Shown piece after piece: positions 36,715 to 45,089 of a DNA stretch of 64,000 nucleotides. The stretch spans positions 20,156 to 84,155 of the forward strand of contig CADAKI010000004.1 of NCBI GenBank assembly GCA_902788485.1, in the 5' to 3' direction. Position 1 is the stretch's first letter. Each line of letters begins with the position of its first letter. The DNA is from an uncultured Pseudomonadota bacterium (GTDB lineage: Bacteria; Pseudomonadota; Alphaproteobacteria; Rs-D84). The notes under the pieces are model-generated. The model was not told the DNA's origin. It worked only from the letters and a program-made list of their open reading frames with translations, and made no database searches. The position numbers and the translations under genes are program-made.

Positions 36715-37686
36715 ATGTCAAAAATATCAGATTTTTTTAAATCCGCGAAAATTCCATTTATATGGACACTGACTTATATATTTCTGACATGGGCATTAAT
36801 GCACATATTATTCAATTTTGAAATATTTTCATCTCTACATTGGCATCGTGTTGCACACGCACATTTGCACGGCCTGGGCGGATTTGCATTTTGCTTAATT
36901 GTGTTTGCATGCATACCATTATATATCGCGACAACCACCATCGTAATCAGAACCGGAAAACCATTATTGGCCCTGCCCGTGCCAAAATTCATCGCACATA
37001 TAATGGAAAAATTATTTCCAAAACAAACATCCCAACCGGACGAATCCAACAAACAAAAAAACGAATCGTTACCCGACGCACCCGATACACACGACACAAC
37101 ATTGGATAATATCCCCGCCGAAATGCATGCCATATTTTTACGCGCACGCACACACCCCGGTCGCACCGCCAGTCCAATTTGCAATGTATGCAGTGTAAAC
37201 CCAAATGTTTATCCCGCCACCCCATCGGAACCCGGCGCACCATCTGCGACACACGACGAAATGCCATTACCACCTGATTTTGATGGGGACGACACACCAA
37301 CAATACCCACCACACCAATGTTCCAAGATATCGATTTGGGATTCGACACCGCACCCAACACAGACGACAACACAAATCCGGTCATAGATTATTTGTCTCA
37401 AAACGGGCGCAATTTTGATATAACCGACGACGATATTATCATCACAGACACCGCCGCAATTGCCGTGCATAACGATAACGATTTTTGGATTATGGACGAA
37501 CCAATTTGGTTTGCATCCGGCAAAACACGACCATCACCAATCGCCGCATTACACACCGCCGCCGCCGAACACAATGTCCGCGCGGTTTTATACCTGGGCA
37601 CAACAAACATAATGAAGTGCGACAAAAAAATCGCCGAATGGGAACAATCCGGCATACATGTTGTGACAAAACTGACCGATTTATAA
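36715..37686 (+). CDS. Membrane protein with long acidic cytoplasmic domain, probably leaderless
   Basis: 323 residues. Two N-terminal membrane helices (about 15-37 and 55-77) are followed by about 165 residues of Pro/Asp/Thr-rich, probably disordered sequence. A compact C-terminal domain (residues 230-323) includes DITDDDIIITDTAAIAV, AAEHNVRAVLYLGTTN and SGIHVVTKLTDL. No family recognised. The consensus promoter places the transcription start at the ATG itself, leaving no room for a Shine-Dalgarno, so translation is probably leaderless. Divergent from protein F. Confidence 0.75.
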   Translation: MSKISDFFKSAKIPFIWTLTYIFLTWALMHILFNFEIFSSLHWHRVAHAHLHGLGGFAFCLIVFACIPLYIATTTIVIRTGKPLLALPVPKFIAHIMEKLFPKQTSQPDESNKQKNESLPDAPDTHDTTLDNIPAEMHAIFLRARTHPGRTASPICNVCSVNPNVYPATPSEPGAPSATHDEMPLPPDFDGDDTPTIPTTPMFQDIDLGFDTAPNTDDNTNPVIDYLSQNGRNFDITDDDIIITDTAAIAVHNDNDFWIMDEPIWFASGKTRPSPIAALHTAAAEHNVRAVLYLGTTNIMKCDKKIAEWEQSGIHVVTKLTDL

Positions 37687-37714
37687 AAAATCCCCCAAAC
37701 GGGGGGATTTTTTT
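37685..37714. terminator. Bidirectional terminator
   Basis: AAAATCCCCC/GGGGGGATTTTTTT hairpin, 4-nt loop, between convergent genes. Confidence 0.85.
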
Positions 37715-40511
37715 ACATCTTGATTTCTTGCGTTGTTATAATTGGCTGGCCCATTTTGGTACAAACCGTTCCTGCAAATGTGGATTCTGGCGTTGTACTG
37801 GTGCCACTGCCACCAAACAAACTGAACCCACCACACCCGTCAAATGTAAAGAATCCGCCACCGCCACACGATTCAACCTCGGACGTGTTATAAACATCTT
37901 TGATATTTTCACACATGGTTGTTGTTGTGGTTAATGTGCATGTATTTGTATCCGCAGAATACACCGCACGTACCGCAATTTTACCCAACATATTTCCCTT
38001 TGCATCGGTTTGAACAAATTCACCATTGCCAGACGATTGCAAATTCAACAAATTATTCATCGTCATACCATCCAAAACCAAACGCACATCATAATCACCG
38101 ACACTGGCACCACCGACACTCAAATCATTTCGGGCAAAATCAACACGTGAAAATTGTGTTGTATTTCGTACACTCTGCTTTACTTTTTCAACCAGCCCCA
38201 AAATTCCGCTAGATTTTAATGCATTTTCAGATTTATTTATTTTTATTTTACCCGACGATGCCATTGCCGCACACATCACAGATTTATTTTCATCACTTTG
38301 TTGTTCGATTGCCTTGGCAAACAATTCTTCATATTTTTTAGAATAATTTTCATTTGCCTTGTCCAAACCGGCATTTATTATCGTCATAATTTGCGAATCC
38401 AACAAATGCGGGAAACGCGCAGAATCTTGGGTTGAACGATCTTGACGCGTGCCACGAACTTGACGCATATCACGACCATTTATGCACATACTGATTTTAG
38501 AATCAGATGTCAACAACGCGATTTTCTGATTAATTTTGTTTTGTGTTGATTGCAAACTGGACAACACACGGTCTTTGATTGCCGATGTCCCATCAACATT
38601 TTTAATATTATCTGAATATCCCGAAATATCTAATTCGTATTTACCAAATTTCACATTATCCGTGGCACTTTGGGTTTCTTTGATTTTAACATTACCAAAA
38701 GACAACAATCCTTCAATAACAAAACTGCCATCACGCGCCTTATACCCTGTCAAACTATCTGCGCCAATATATGCATCGTCATCAAACGCCAAACATTCAC
38801 TTTCACCGCCACATATTTCAATCATTTTTGCATTGACCGCATTTGTGCATGTCGTCAACAAAGAATTATCAACATCCAAATAAATTCCTTGGACAATATT
38901 ATCGATTGTTTCCCACGCAGCCGCCTGGCCATTTTGTTGACAACCAACCAATTTATCCAACGGACACATATCTTTGATAGATTGTAAATCTAAACCGATG
39001 CATTTTGAATAATCAGAACCGCAACGGTCATCAGATTGCAAACATTCTTTGACCTCGGTCGTGCATGCATCAACACGCATAGAAGCAAGGCGCGCATACA
39101 CATAATCCAAAATTTGTGGTTCGGCCGCAATACATGGGTCAATTTGCACCTTGCAAAGTGAACGCATTGTTTGCGGGCGCGACAAACACATATCATACGA
39201 ACCATCCGGATCATTTGGATCCATTGTATCTTTACATGCATTCTGGAAACATGACGAGATATTGGCGATACAATTCATACGGACATTGGATTCGGCCAAC
39301 AATTCGGCGGACTTTAATGTTGGTGCAACTTCGCGCAGGAAAGTATCCCACACCTGGTTTTTGACAGATGTGCATTGATTTGTCACCGAATCGCACATCG
39401 GTTTTTTTGCACTGATAATATCGTATGTTGATGCCGCAATAGAAATCGTTGTCAAACCTGTTTTTATATCAAAAGTTTTGGCCTTGGATTTTGCACCAAC
39501 ACGTGTTTGTGCGTTTTCTGTTGCCACAACCGATGCACAGTTTGCAAAATCTTCGCCACAACCGGCGGTTGTTTGCATACATTGCTTAAAACGCACCGTG
39601 CATTGACCCAAATCATATTTATTTGCATTTTGATGTTGTTCCAACGCCGCATCACGCAATGCAGTTTGCGCCGTTTGTAATTTTTTTGCCGCAGCATTTT
39701 TTTGCTGTTTCAAACTGTTTTCATACGCCGTGCAATCAGATTTAATTTGTTGCCCATACATCAATTTTAACATTGACATTTCACGCGAACATTCCGGTAT
39801 TTGCCTTACACATATATCCGACACAGATGCATGCAACGCGTCACCTGTTTGATTTGCAATATCATTTTCTGAATTGCCGAAAATATCGTTTTCATCTGTT
39901 TCATAAATATTATTCCACGCATCCAAGTTCAATGTCCGCGCACGCGTATTTTTGGTATTTGGATTTTGTATATCACCCGTAATTTTATCAACCATGCTTT
40001 GCACCGCATCGGCATCCGCACCCATATTTATGCGTTCAACACCGGTTGTTGCCATGGCATAACTCTGTTCATCTAACTTTTGAATTTCATCCAAAACTTT
40101 GTCCAATTCCGTATGACGATTACTGCATAAACAACGGCCACCATTTGCATTATCCAACATACAGAAAGAATCCATACACCCGAAATATTTTGTTTTGCAT
40201 TCCTCGCTGACAACAGTATTTGTTGTTGCACCAACGATTTTAGTACCACTATTTACCGCCTTTTGTGTGGTTGCCGCACGTGCATTTACGCGCTGCGTTG
40301 GCGCCGCGGTTTGTGTTGCCTTGGGCTGTGCAACCGCCGCGCGTCCGCGTTGCACCGTGGCACCCGCCACCGCATTATTTGTCGATTGCGTTGTTGTTGT
40401 TTGCCCCGGGGCCACACGTGTCCGTGCCGAACTGCGTGTTGCCACCGCCGCATCGACATCCGTCCCAACCAACCCCATAAAAATCAGAGCGAACGCAAAA
40501 ATTTTTTTCAT
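37713..40511 (-). CDS. Large exported cysteine-rich protein G
   Basis: 932 residues, AGGAGAGA before the ATG. Signal peptide 1-21 (VGTDVDA). An Ala/Thr/Arg/Gln-rich linker runs to about residue 100. Cysteines 105, 112, 117, 127 and 129 form C-x6-C-x4-C-x9-C-x-C with the core CMDSFC, exactly as in the proteins at 1-2222 and 2694-5111. TTGVER follows. Two complete family modules appear later (CTVRFKQC...CGEDFANC and CTTEVKEC...CGSDYSKC). The end is Gly-rich (CGGGGFFTFDGCGGFSLFGG). It is the longest complete family member. Function unknown; export is supported, surface exposure is inferred. Confidence 0.88.
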   Translation of the reverse strand: MKKIFAFALIFMGLVGTDVDAAVATRSSARTRVAPGQTTTTQSTNNAVAGATVQRGRAAVAQPKATQTAAPTQRVNARAATTQKAVNSGTKIVGATTNTVVSEECKTKYFGCMDSFCMLDNANGGRCLCSNRHTELDKVLDEIQKLDEQSYAMATTGVERINMGADADAVQSMVDKITGDIQNPNTKNTRARTLNLDAWNNIYETDENDIFGNSENDIANQTGDALHASVSDICVRQIPECSREMSMLKLMYGQQIKSDCTAYENSLKQQKNAAAKKLQTAQTALRDAALEQHQNANKYDLGQCTVRFKQCMQTTAGCGEDFANCASVVATENAQTRVGAKSKAKTFDIKTGLTTISIAASTYDIISAKKPMCDSVTNQCTSVKNQVWDTFLREVAPTLKSAELLAESNVRMNCIANISSCFQNACKDTMDPNDPDGSYDMCLSRPQTMRSLCKVQIDPCIAAEPQILDYVYARLASMRVDACTTEVKECLQSDDRCGSDYSKCIGLDLQSIKDMCPLDKLVGCQQNGQAAAWETIDNIVQGIYLDVDNSLLTTCTNAVNAKMIEICGGESECLAFDDDAYIGADSLTGYKARDGSFVIEGLLSFGNVKIKETQSATDNVKFGKYELDISGYSDNIKNVDGTSAIKDRVLSSLQSTQNKINQKIALLTSDSKISMCINGRDMRQVRGTRQDRSTQDSARFPHLLDSQIMTIINAGLDKANENYSKKYEELFAKAIEQQSDENKSVMCAAMASSGKIKINKSENALKSSGILGLVEKVKQSVRNTTQFSRVDFARNDLSVGGASVGDYDVRLVLDGMTMNNLLNLQSSGNGEFVQTDAKGNMLGKIAVRAVYSADTNTCTLTTTTTMCENIKDVYNTSEVESCGGGGFFTFDGCGGFSLFGGSGTSTTPESTFAGTVCTKMGQPIITTQEIKM

Positions 40512-40578
40512 AAAATCTCTCCTACAACTATCTTTTATATTTTATCATAAAACACCGCATTTACAAAATGATTTATAA

Positions 40579-40612
40579 AAAAATCCCTGCAATTTTTTTG
40601 CAGGGATTTTAA
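40579..40612 (-). terminator. Terminator of rpoA-rplQ
   Basis: AAAATCCCTGCAA/TTGCAGGGATTTT hairpin with a T run on the minus strand. Confidence 0.85.
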
Positions 40613-40651
40613 ATCGCGGCTCGCCTTTGGCGAGACGGATGAACTTTTGTA

Positions 40652-41221
40652 TTATTTGCCTGTGGCACGACGTTTCACCGCAACGGTTTTTTTCGCAGCC
40701 GTCGCTTTGGCTTTCGGTTCTGCTGCCGCCTTGGTCGTTTTTTTCGCCGCTGGTTTTTTTGTGGTTTTTTCCGCTTTTGGCGCCGCCTCTTCAACGGCCT
40801 CTGTTGCCTTGGTTTCTGTTGCTGCATCTGGTTTTACAACTGTTTTTTTCGCGTTAACATCGCGATCAACCAATTCAATAATTGCCATCGGTGCCGCATC
40901 ACCATAACGGAAACCGGCCTTTAACACGCGGGTATAACCGCCCGGACGTTTTGCATAACGTGGACCCAAAACCGCAAACAATTTATTAACAGTTTTAGAT
41001 GTGCCATTACCCAATTCAGACGCAACCAAACGACGGTTGGCAACATTATCAACCTTGGCACGTGTAATCAATTTTTCAACAACACTGCGCAAATCTTTTG
41101 CCTTGGGCAATGTAGTTTTAATTTGTTCACGTTCAATTAAGTTTTTCGCCAAACCAATCATTAATGCTTTGCGCGCGTTTGTATCGCGATTAAAAGTGCG
41201 ACCTGATTTCATATGTCTCAT
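40652..41221 (-). CDS. rplQ: 50S ribosomal protein L17
   Basis: 189 residues against 115-140 usually. Core typical ([58 protein letters not shown]). The last about 65 residues are an Ala/Lys/Thr-rich extension resembling histone-like tails. It follows rpoA as usual, but 235 bp away, with a long palindromic element between. Confidence 0.95.
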   Translation of the reverse strand: MRHMKSGRTFNRDTNARKALMIGLAKNLIEREQIKTTLPKAKDLRSVVEKLITRAKVDNVANRRLVASELGNGTSKTVNKLFAVLGPRYAKRPGGYTRVLKAGFRYGDAAPMAIIELVDRDVNAKKTVVKPDAATETKATEAVEEAAPKAEKTTKKPAAKKTTKAAAEPKAKATAAKKTVAVKRRATGK

Positions 41222-41355
41222 TGATTACTCCTATATTTGTTTCTGCCCCACCCTGGGGATTCCGAGACTCCATAACCTAATATTTCTATCAGTATTATGG
41301 GATTTATTGTTTTTATTCTAAATCCAAAAAACTAAATTATACGATTGCTCATACA

Positions 41356-41458
41356 AAAATTGTCAGAACATGCCAATTGGAAGCATTTGGGGGTTCGCAG
41401 TGTACAAGTGCTACATAAGAACCACCAAATGCGACAAGTGGCGTGTTATCACAATTTT
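41356..41458. repeat. About 100-bp imperfect palindromic element between rpoA and rplQ
   Basis: Arms 41356-41397 and 41417-41458 are imperfect inverted repeats. The inner part GCATTTGGGGGTTC/GAACCACCAAATGC pairs over 14 bp with one mismatch around a short loop, and the outer ends AAAATTGT/ACAATTTT pair perfectly. It ends on the rpoA stop codon. It looks like a small inserted palindromic element or an RNA-processing structure. Confidence 0.65.
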
Positions 41459-42485
41459 ATTTATAAGGATCTTCGTATTTCTTGGACAACTCCGCAATAT
41501 TTTCCGGTGGCCATCCCGGGACTTCCATACCCAAACCTAATCCCATGGCTTCCAATTGGATTTTGATTTCGTTCAAAGATTTACGACCAAAGTTTGGTGT
41601 TTTTAACATATCGGCCTCGGTCTTTTGAACCAATTCACCCAACCAGTTGATTTTGTCGTTCTTTAAACAGTTGTTTGCACGAACAGACAATTCCAATTCA
41701 TCAACGTGTTTCAACAATTTTGGATCAAACGGCAATGCATCTTTGGCCTTGTCTTCGTCAGACGGCGCATTGATTTGTGCCGGATCTTCGAAATTGATAA
41801 ATACAACCAATTGATCTGTCAAAATACGTGCCGCAAATGCGATGGCATCTTCGGGTGATACAGAACCGTTTGTTTTAACCGTCAATTCCAATTTATCATA
41901 ATCGGTTGATTGACCAACACGGGTCTGGGAAACAGCCGACGAAACATTCAAAATTGGTGAAAAAATCGAATCCACAGGAATCACACCCAATGGCAAATCG
42001 GTATCATGCGCATTTGCCGCAACATAACCACGACCGGAATCCAAAACGATTTCCATTTCAAATGTCGCATCTTTATCCAAAGTGCAAATTTCGACATCTT
42101 TGTTCATAACATCAACACCGGCCGGCGTTTCAATCATACCCGCCGTCACAACGACCGGACCACGCGCCTTGATGGTTGCCTTGTGCTGACCTTCGGAATT
42201 GGCCTTGAAATACACACCCTTTAAATTCAAGATAATGTCAGATATATCTTCACGAACACCGGGCAAAGAACTGAATTCATGTTGCACACCATCGATTTTG
42301 ATATAAACCGGTGCACAACCCTGTAATGAAGACAACAGAACACGACGCAACGCCGTTCCCAATGTCAAACCAAAACCTTTTTCCAACGGTTCCGCGACCA
42401 AAGTTGCAATATTAGGATTTTTTTCATCGACCTTGATATTTAACTTTTTTGGTTTAATCAAAGTCATCCAATTTTTTTCAATCAT
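41457..42485 (-). CDS. rpoA: DNA-directed RNA polymerase subunit alpha
   Basis: 342 residues, normal length. N-terminal assembly domain with [21 protein letters not shown] and [14 protein letters not shown]-terminal domain with [13 protein letters not shown] and [11 protein letters not shown] (UP-element and activator contacts). GGAGT lies before the ATG. It has its own promoter and is separated from rpsK by two unrelated genes, unlike the standard alpha operon. Confidence 0.98.
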   Translation of the reverse strand: MIEKNWMTLIKPKKLNIKVDEKNPNIATLVAEPLEKGFGLTLGTALRRVLLSSLQGCAPVYIKIDGVQHEFSSLPGVREDISDIILNLKGVYFKANSEGQHKATIKARGPVVVTAGMIETPAGVDVMNKDVEICTLDKDATFEMEIVLDSGRGYVAANAHDTDLPLGVIPVDSIFSPILNVSSAVSQTRVGQSTDYDKLELTVKTNGSVSPEDAIAFAARILTDQLVVFINFEDPAQINAPSDEDKAKDALPFDPKLLKHVDELELSVRANNCLKNDKINWLGELVQKTEADMLKTPNFGRKSLNEIKIQLEAMGLGLGMEVPGWPPENIAELSKKYEDPYK

Positions 42486-42570
42486 TTTTATTTACTCCAT
42501 TCGGCTTAGTTTATTATTTTCGCCAATCGGCACGCATTAAAAAACGAATTGCCTTTTAACGCATGCGCCA

Positions 42571-42599
42571 ATTTTATACCGCAAAATCCCAAAAGTCAA
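42571..42599 (-). promoter_or_regulatory. Promoter of rpoA-rplQ
   Basis: Minus strand TTGACT (42594-42599), 17-nt spacer, TAAAAT (42571-42576). The leader to rpoA is about 80 nt. Confidence 0.65.
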
Positions 42600-42620
42600 C
42601 AAAAACCAATATTTTTACAC

Positions 42621-42645
42621 AAAAAAAACGGCCAAAGGCCGCCAT
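42621..42645 (-). terminator. Terminator of the exported protein gene
   Basis: GGCGGCC/GGCCG hairpin with TTT loop, followed by eight T on the minus strand. Confidence 0.8.
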
Positions 42646-42661
42646 TCCAAATTAACAAAAA

Positions 42662-43114
42662 TTATTTCTGAATCACAACCCACTGCTTGGTTCCATTTGT
42701 GCCATTTGCAGAAATATAACCGCATTCACACGCCGATGTTCCGTTTGTACCGCATGTGCTGGGGCATTTGTTGGCCGATGTCGGCGCATCAATACGACCA
42801 GATTGCAACGATGTGATATCCGTGGCATTGGTTGTCACCGTTGTATTATCACTTGCCGCCGATGATGCCAATGTATTAACCGGCGATTCCAGCGCAGATG
42901 CCTGAGTATTAACATACTTTGTTGTTGCAACATTGATTGTATCACTCTTAATGGTTCCGGCCGCAACCGTCCCCAACGTTCCCGCCGCAGTTGTCGCTTT
43001 ATTGCTTTGTGCCGCGGCCGTATATTCAGGAAACGCCGGACTGGCCGGAAACGCATCCGCCACACCAACAAATACAACCGTAAATAAAAGCGCAAAAAAC
43101 AGAGACTTATTCAT
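42662..43114 (-). CDS. Small exported Ala/Thr-rich protein inserted in the ribosomal cluster
   Basis: 150 residues. Signal peptide 1-21 (VGVADA). Mature part is Ala/Thr/Ser/Asn-rich (TTAAGTLGTVAAGT, ATKYVNTQA-like), predicted extended or helical, ending in a Cys cluster (CPSTCGTNGTSACECGY) and QWVVIQK. It resembles tail-fibre or surface adhesin stalks in composition, but no family is assigned. GGGGAAG precedes the ATG. It has its own promoter and terminator, so it is independent of the ribosomal operon that surrounds it. Confidence 0.75.
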   Translation of the reverse strand: MNKSLFFALLFTVVFVGVADAFPASPAFPEYTAAAQSNKATTAAGTLGTVAAGTIKSDTINVATTKYVNTQASALESPVNTLASSAASDNTTVTTNATDITSLQSGRIDAPTSANKCPSTCGTNGTSACECGYISANGTNGTKQWVVIQK

Positions 43115-43147
43115 TTCTTCCCCTGATACATTTCTTCCTTTACATAA

Positions 43148-43177
43148 ATCTTAGCAAAAAACGAAAATTTAACACAA
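43148..43177 (-). promoter_or_regulatory. Promoter of the small exported protein
   Basis: Minus strand TTGTGT (43172-43177), 18-nt spacer, TAAGAT (43148-43153). Confidence 0.5.
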
Positions 43178-43349
43178 GCGAAAAATACATATATTGTAAA
43201 AAAAATTAAACAGCGCAGAAATATGCGCCATACAAAACATTTTTCGATTCGGGTTTTTATAAAAAAAACACATCAAAGAATAAAATATTTCTTGAACTTC
43301 AAACAACTGTCAATACAACCAATATGATTTTTTTACTTGACAAATTGAT

Positions 43350-44054
43350 TTAATCAACTTTTTGTCGATTCCATGTAATATTGTGTTTGATAATTTTTGC
43401 CGGCACCCCCGCAATAATCACGCCAGTTTCATCAAATTTACGATTCACCAAACTGCGTGCGCCAACCACACAATCATCCATAATATATGTCCCCTTTAAA
43501 ATAGTGACATGATAGCCAACCCAAACGCGGTTACCGATATAAACATCTGCATTTTTATTTATCACCACACCATCAGATAAAATCTGATGTCCGTCACCGG
43601 TCCGGATATATGAACCCGTGGCAATCATGGTATCATCACCAATTGTGATATTTGTATTATCGGCAAAAATCATTTCACACACACCATCCATAAAGAAATT
43701 TTTACCAACCAACAACGTGCAATTTTGCATACCACGGATTTTGAAATTCCTGTGTTCATAAGAACTGGGCATAATGATAATTTTAGAATTATTTTGCATC
43801 TTGACATCCATGCGCATTTGATTCAAATCACCCCAAACCTCGATATAATTATTATTTCCACGGAAACTAATTTTGCACCCCGGCAACCGGCGCACATTAT
43901 GACGACGCCCATTTGCATCAATATGAACAATACGATTATTTTTACCGCGATTTTGTGTTACGCCAAATCCAACCGTCATAGCGTTCCTGAAATTACGACG
44001 ATGATTTTTATTCAAAATAAATCCCGAAATAATACGAATTAAAATCTTTTTCAT
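43350..44054 (-). CDS. Acyltransferase with left-handed beta-helix (hexapeptide repeat)
   Basis: 234 residues from MKKILIRIISGF; an ATG five codons up is possible. The C-terminal half has the hexapeptide pattern of the LbH superfamily: ITIGDDTMIATGSYIRTGDG, ADVYIGNRVWVGYHVTILKG, CVVGARSLV, ending in VIIAGVPAKIIK. Such enzymes O- or N-acetylate sugars in lipopolysaccharide or capsule pathways. The N-terminal 60 residues are basic and may contact the membrane. It lies after the rpsK terminator, between rpsK and rpoA, an unusual place. Confidence 0.85.
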   Translation of the reverse strand: MKKILIRIISGFILNKNHRRNFRNAMTVGFGVTQNRGKNNRIVHIDANGRRHNVRRLPGCKISFRGNNNYIEVWGDLNQMRMDVKMQNNSKIIIMPSSYEHRNFKIRGMQNCTLLVGKNFFMDGVCEMIFADNTNITIGDDTMIATGSYIRTGDGHQILSDGVVINKNADVYIGNRVWVGYHVTILKGTYIMDDCVVGARSLVNRKFDETGVIIAGVPAKIIKHNITWNRQKVD

Positions 44055-44070
44055 AAATTCCACCCCCAAA

Positions 44071-44103
44071 AAACAAATGCCTTGTCCGTTTTGAACAAGG
44101 CAT
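44071..44103 (-). terminator. Terminator of rpsM-rpsK
   Basis: ATGCCTTGTTC/GGACAAGGCAT hairpin and T-rich tail on the minus strand. Confidence 0.8.
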
Positions 44104-44111
44104 ATAAAACA

Positions 44112-44495
44112 TTACACGCGACGCACTTTCTTTGGACGGCATCCATTGTGCGGGATACGTGTTGTATCGGTAATAGATTGCACAATCAAACCGGCATTTG
44201 CCAAACCACGCACGGCCGATTCGCGACCCTGGCCAATACCACGCATCAAAACATCGACAGTTTTCATACCCATTTCTGCGACTTTTTTGCCAACCGCATC
44301 TGCGACAACCGTTGCGGCATATGGTGTCGATTTTTTTGCACCCTTGAAATTATTTGCCCCCGCGGTGGCCCATGTCAACACGGCACCCGTTGGGTCTGTA
44401 ATTGTGATACGTGTATTGTTATTTGTCGCGACGACATGTGCGATGCCATGCGATACTTTTTTTACAACTTTCTTTTTTGATTTAGTAATTGCCAT
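44112..44495 (-). CDS. rpsK: 30S ribosomal protein S11
   Basis: 127 residues. Typical core AHVVATNNNTRITITDPTG, KKSTPYAA and the conserved end HNGCRPKKVRRV. S11 sits on the 30S platform at the mRNA exit. It follows rpsM and is followed by a terminator rather than rpoA. Confidence 0.97.
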   Translation of the reverse strand: MAITKSKKKVVKKVSHGIAHVVATNNNTRITITDPTGAVLTWATAGANNFKGAKKSTPYAATVVADAVGKKVAEMGMKTVDVLMRGIGQGRESAVRGLANAGLIVQSITDTTRIPHNGCRPKKVRRV

Positions 44496-44555
44496 TTTTT
44501 AACCTTTATTTTAGATGTCTTCAATTAACTCTCGTGTTAATCTCTACCTGAAAAA

Positions 44556-44933
44556 TTATTTACCCTTGGTCGCAGACCCGGCCACCACAACGCGTTTACC
44601 TTTACGGGTTCTGGCGTTTGTTTGTGTGCGTTGACCGCGAACCGGCAAACGATTACGGTGACGAATGCCGCGATATGTTTTCAAATCTTGCAAACGTTTG
44701 ATGTTCATTGCAACTTCACGACGGACATCACCTTCGACCTTGAAATTTTGTTCAATATAATTAGAAATTTTAATAACATCTTCGTCAGTCAAATCTTTCG
44801 CGCGCAAACCATCTTTTAATTTCAACGCGGCACAAACCTGGGCGGCTTTTGCCGGGCCGATACCATGGATGTATTGCAACGCAACCTCGATGCGTTTTTC
44901 TGATGGGATGTTAACACCTGCTATACGTGCCAT
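44556..44933 (-). CDS. rpsM: 30S ribosomal protein S13
   Basis: 125 residues. Starts [19 protein letters not shown] and ends in the [16 protein letters not shown] motif. S13 is at the 30S head, contacting the 50S subunit and P-site tRNA. Normally preceded by secY-adk-rpmJ; here a 156-bp gap with its own promoter separates it from secY, and no rpmJ is seen. Confidence 0.97.
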   Translation of the reverse strand: MARIAGVNIPSEKRIEVALQYIHGIGPAKAAQVCAALKLKDGLRAKDLTDEDVIKISNYIEQNFKVEGDVRREVAMNIKRLQDLKTYRGIRHRNRLPVRGQRTQTNARTRKGKRVVVAGSATKGK

Positions 44934-45030
44934 CTTTTACTATCCTTTTTTATTTGTGGACGACTTCGTCCGATTAAAATCCAAAATTTTGGGGTGCCCA
45001 AAACTTTGAAACTTTTCGATTTTTGTCCAG

Positions 45031-45061
45031 ATTATATTATACTAAATCCAACAAAAGTCAA
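45031..45061 (-). promoter_or_regulatory. Promoter of rpsM-rpsK
   Basis: Minus strand TTGACT (45056-45061) with overlapping GTATAATATAAT (45031-45042). A GGACGA/TCGTCC hairpin lies in the leader (44958-44971). Confidence 0.6.
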
Positions 45062-45089
45062 ATCTTGTTTTACCGGCATTTCGCTATAT

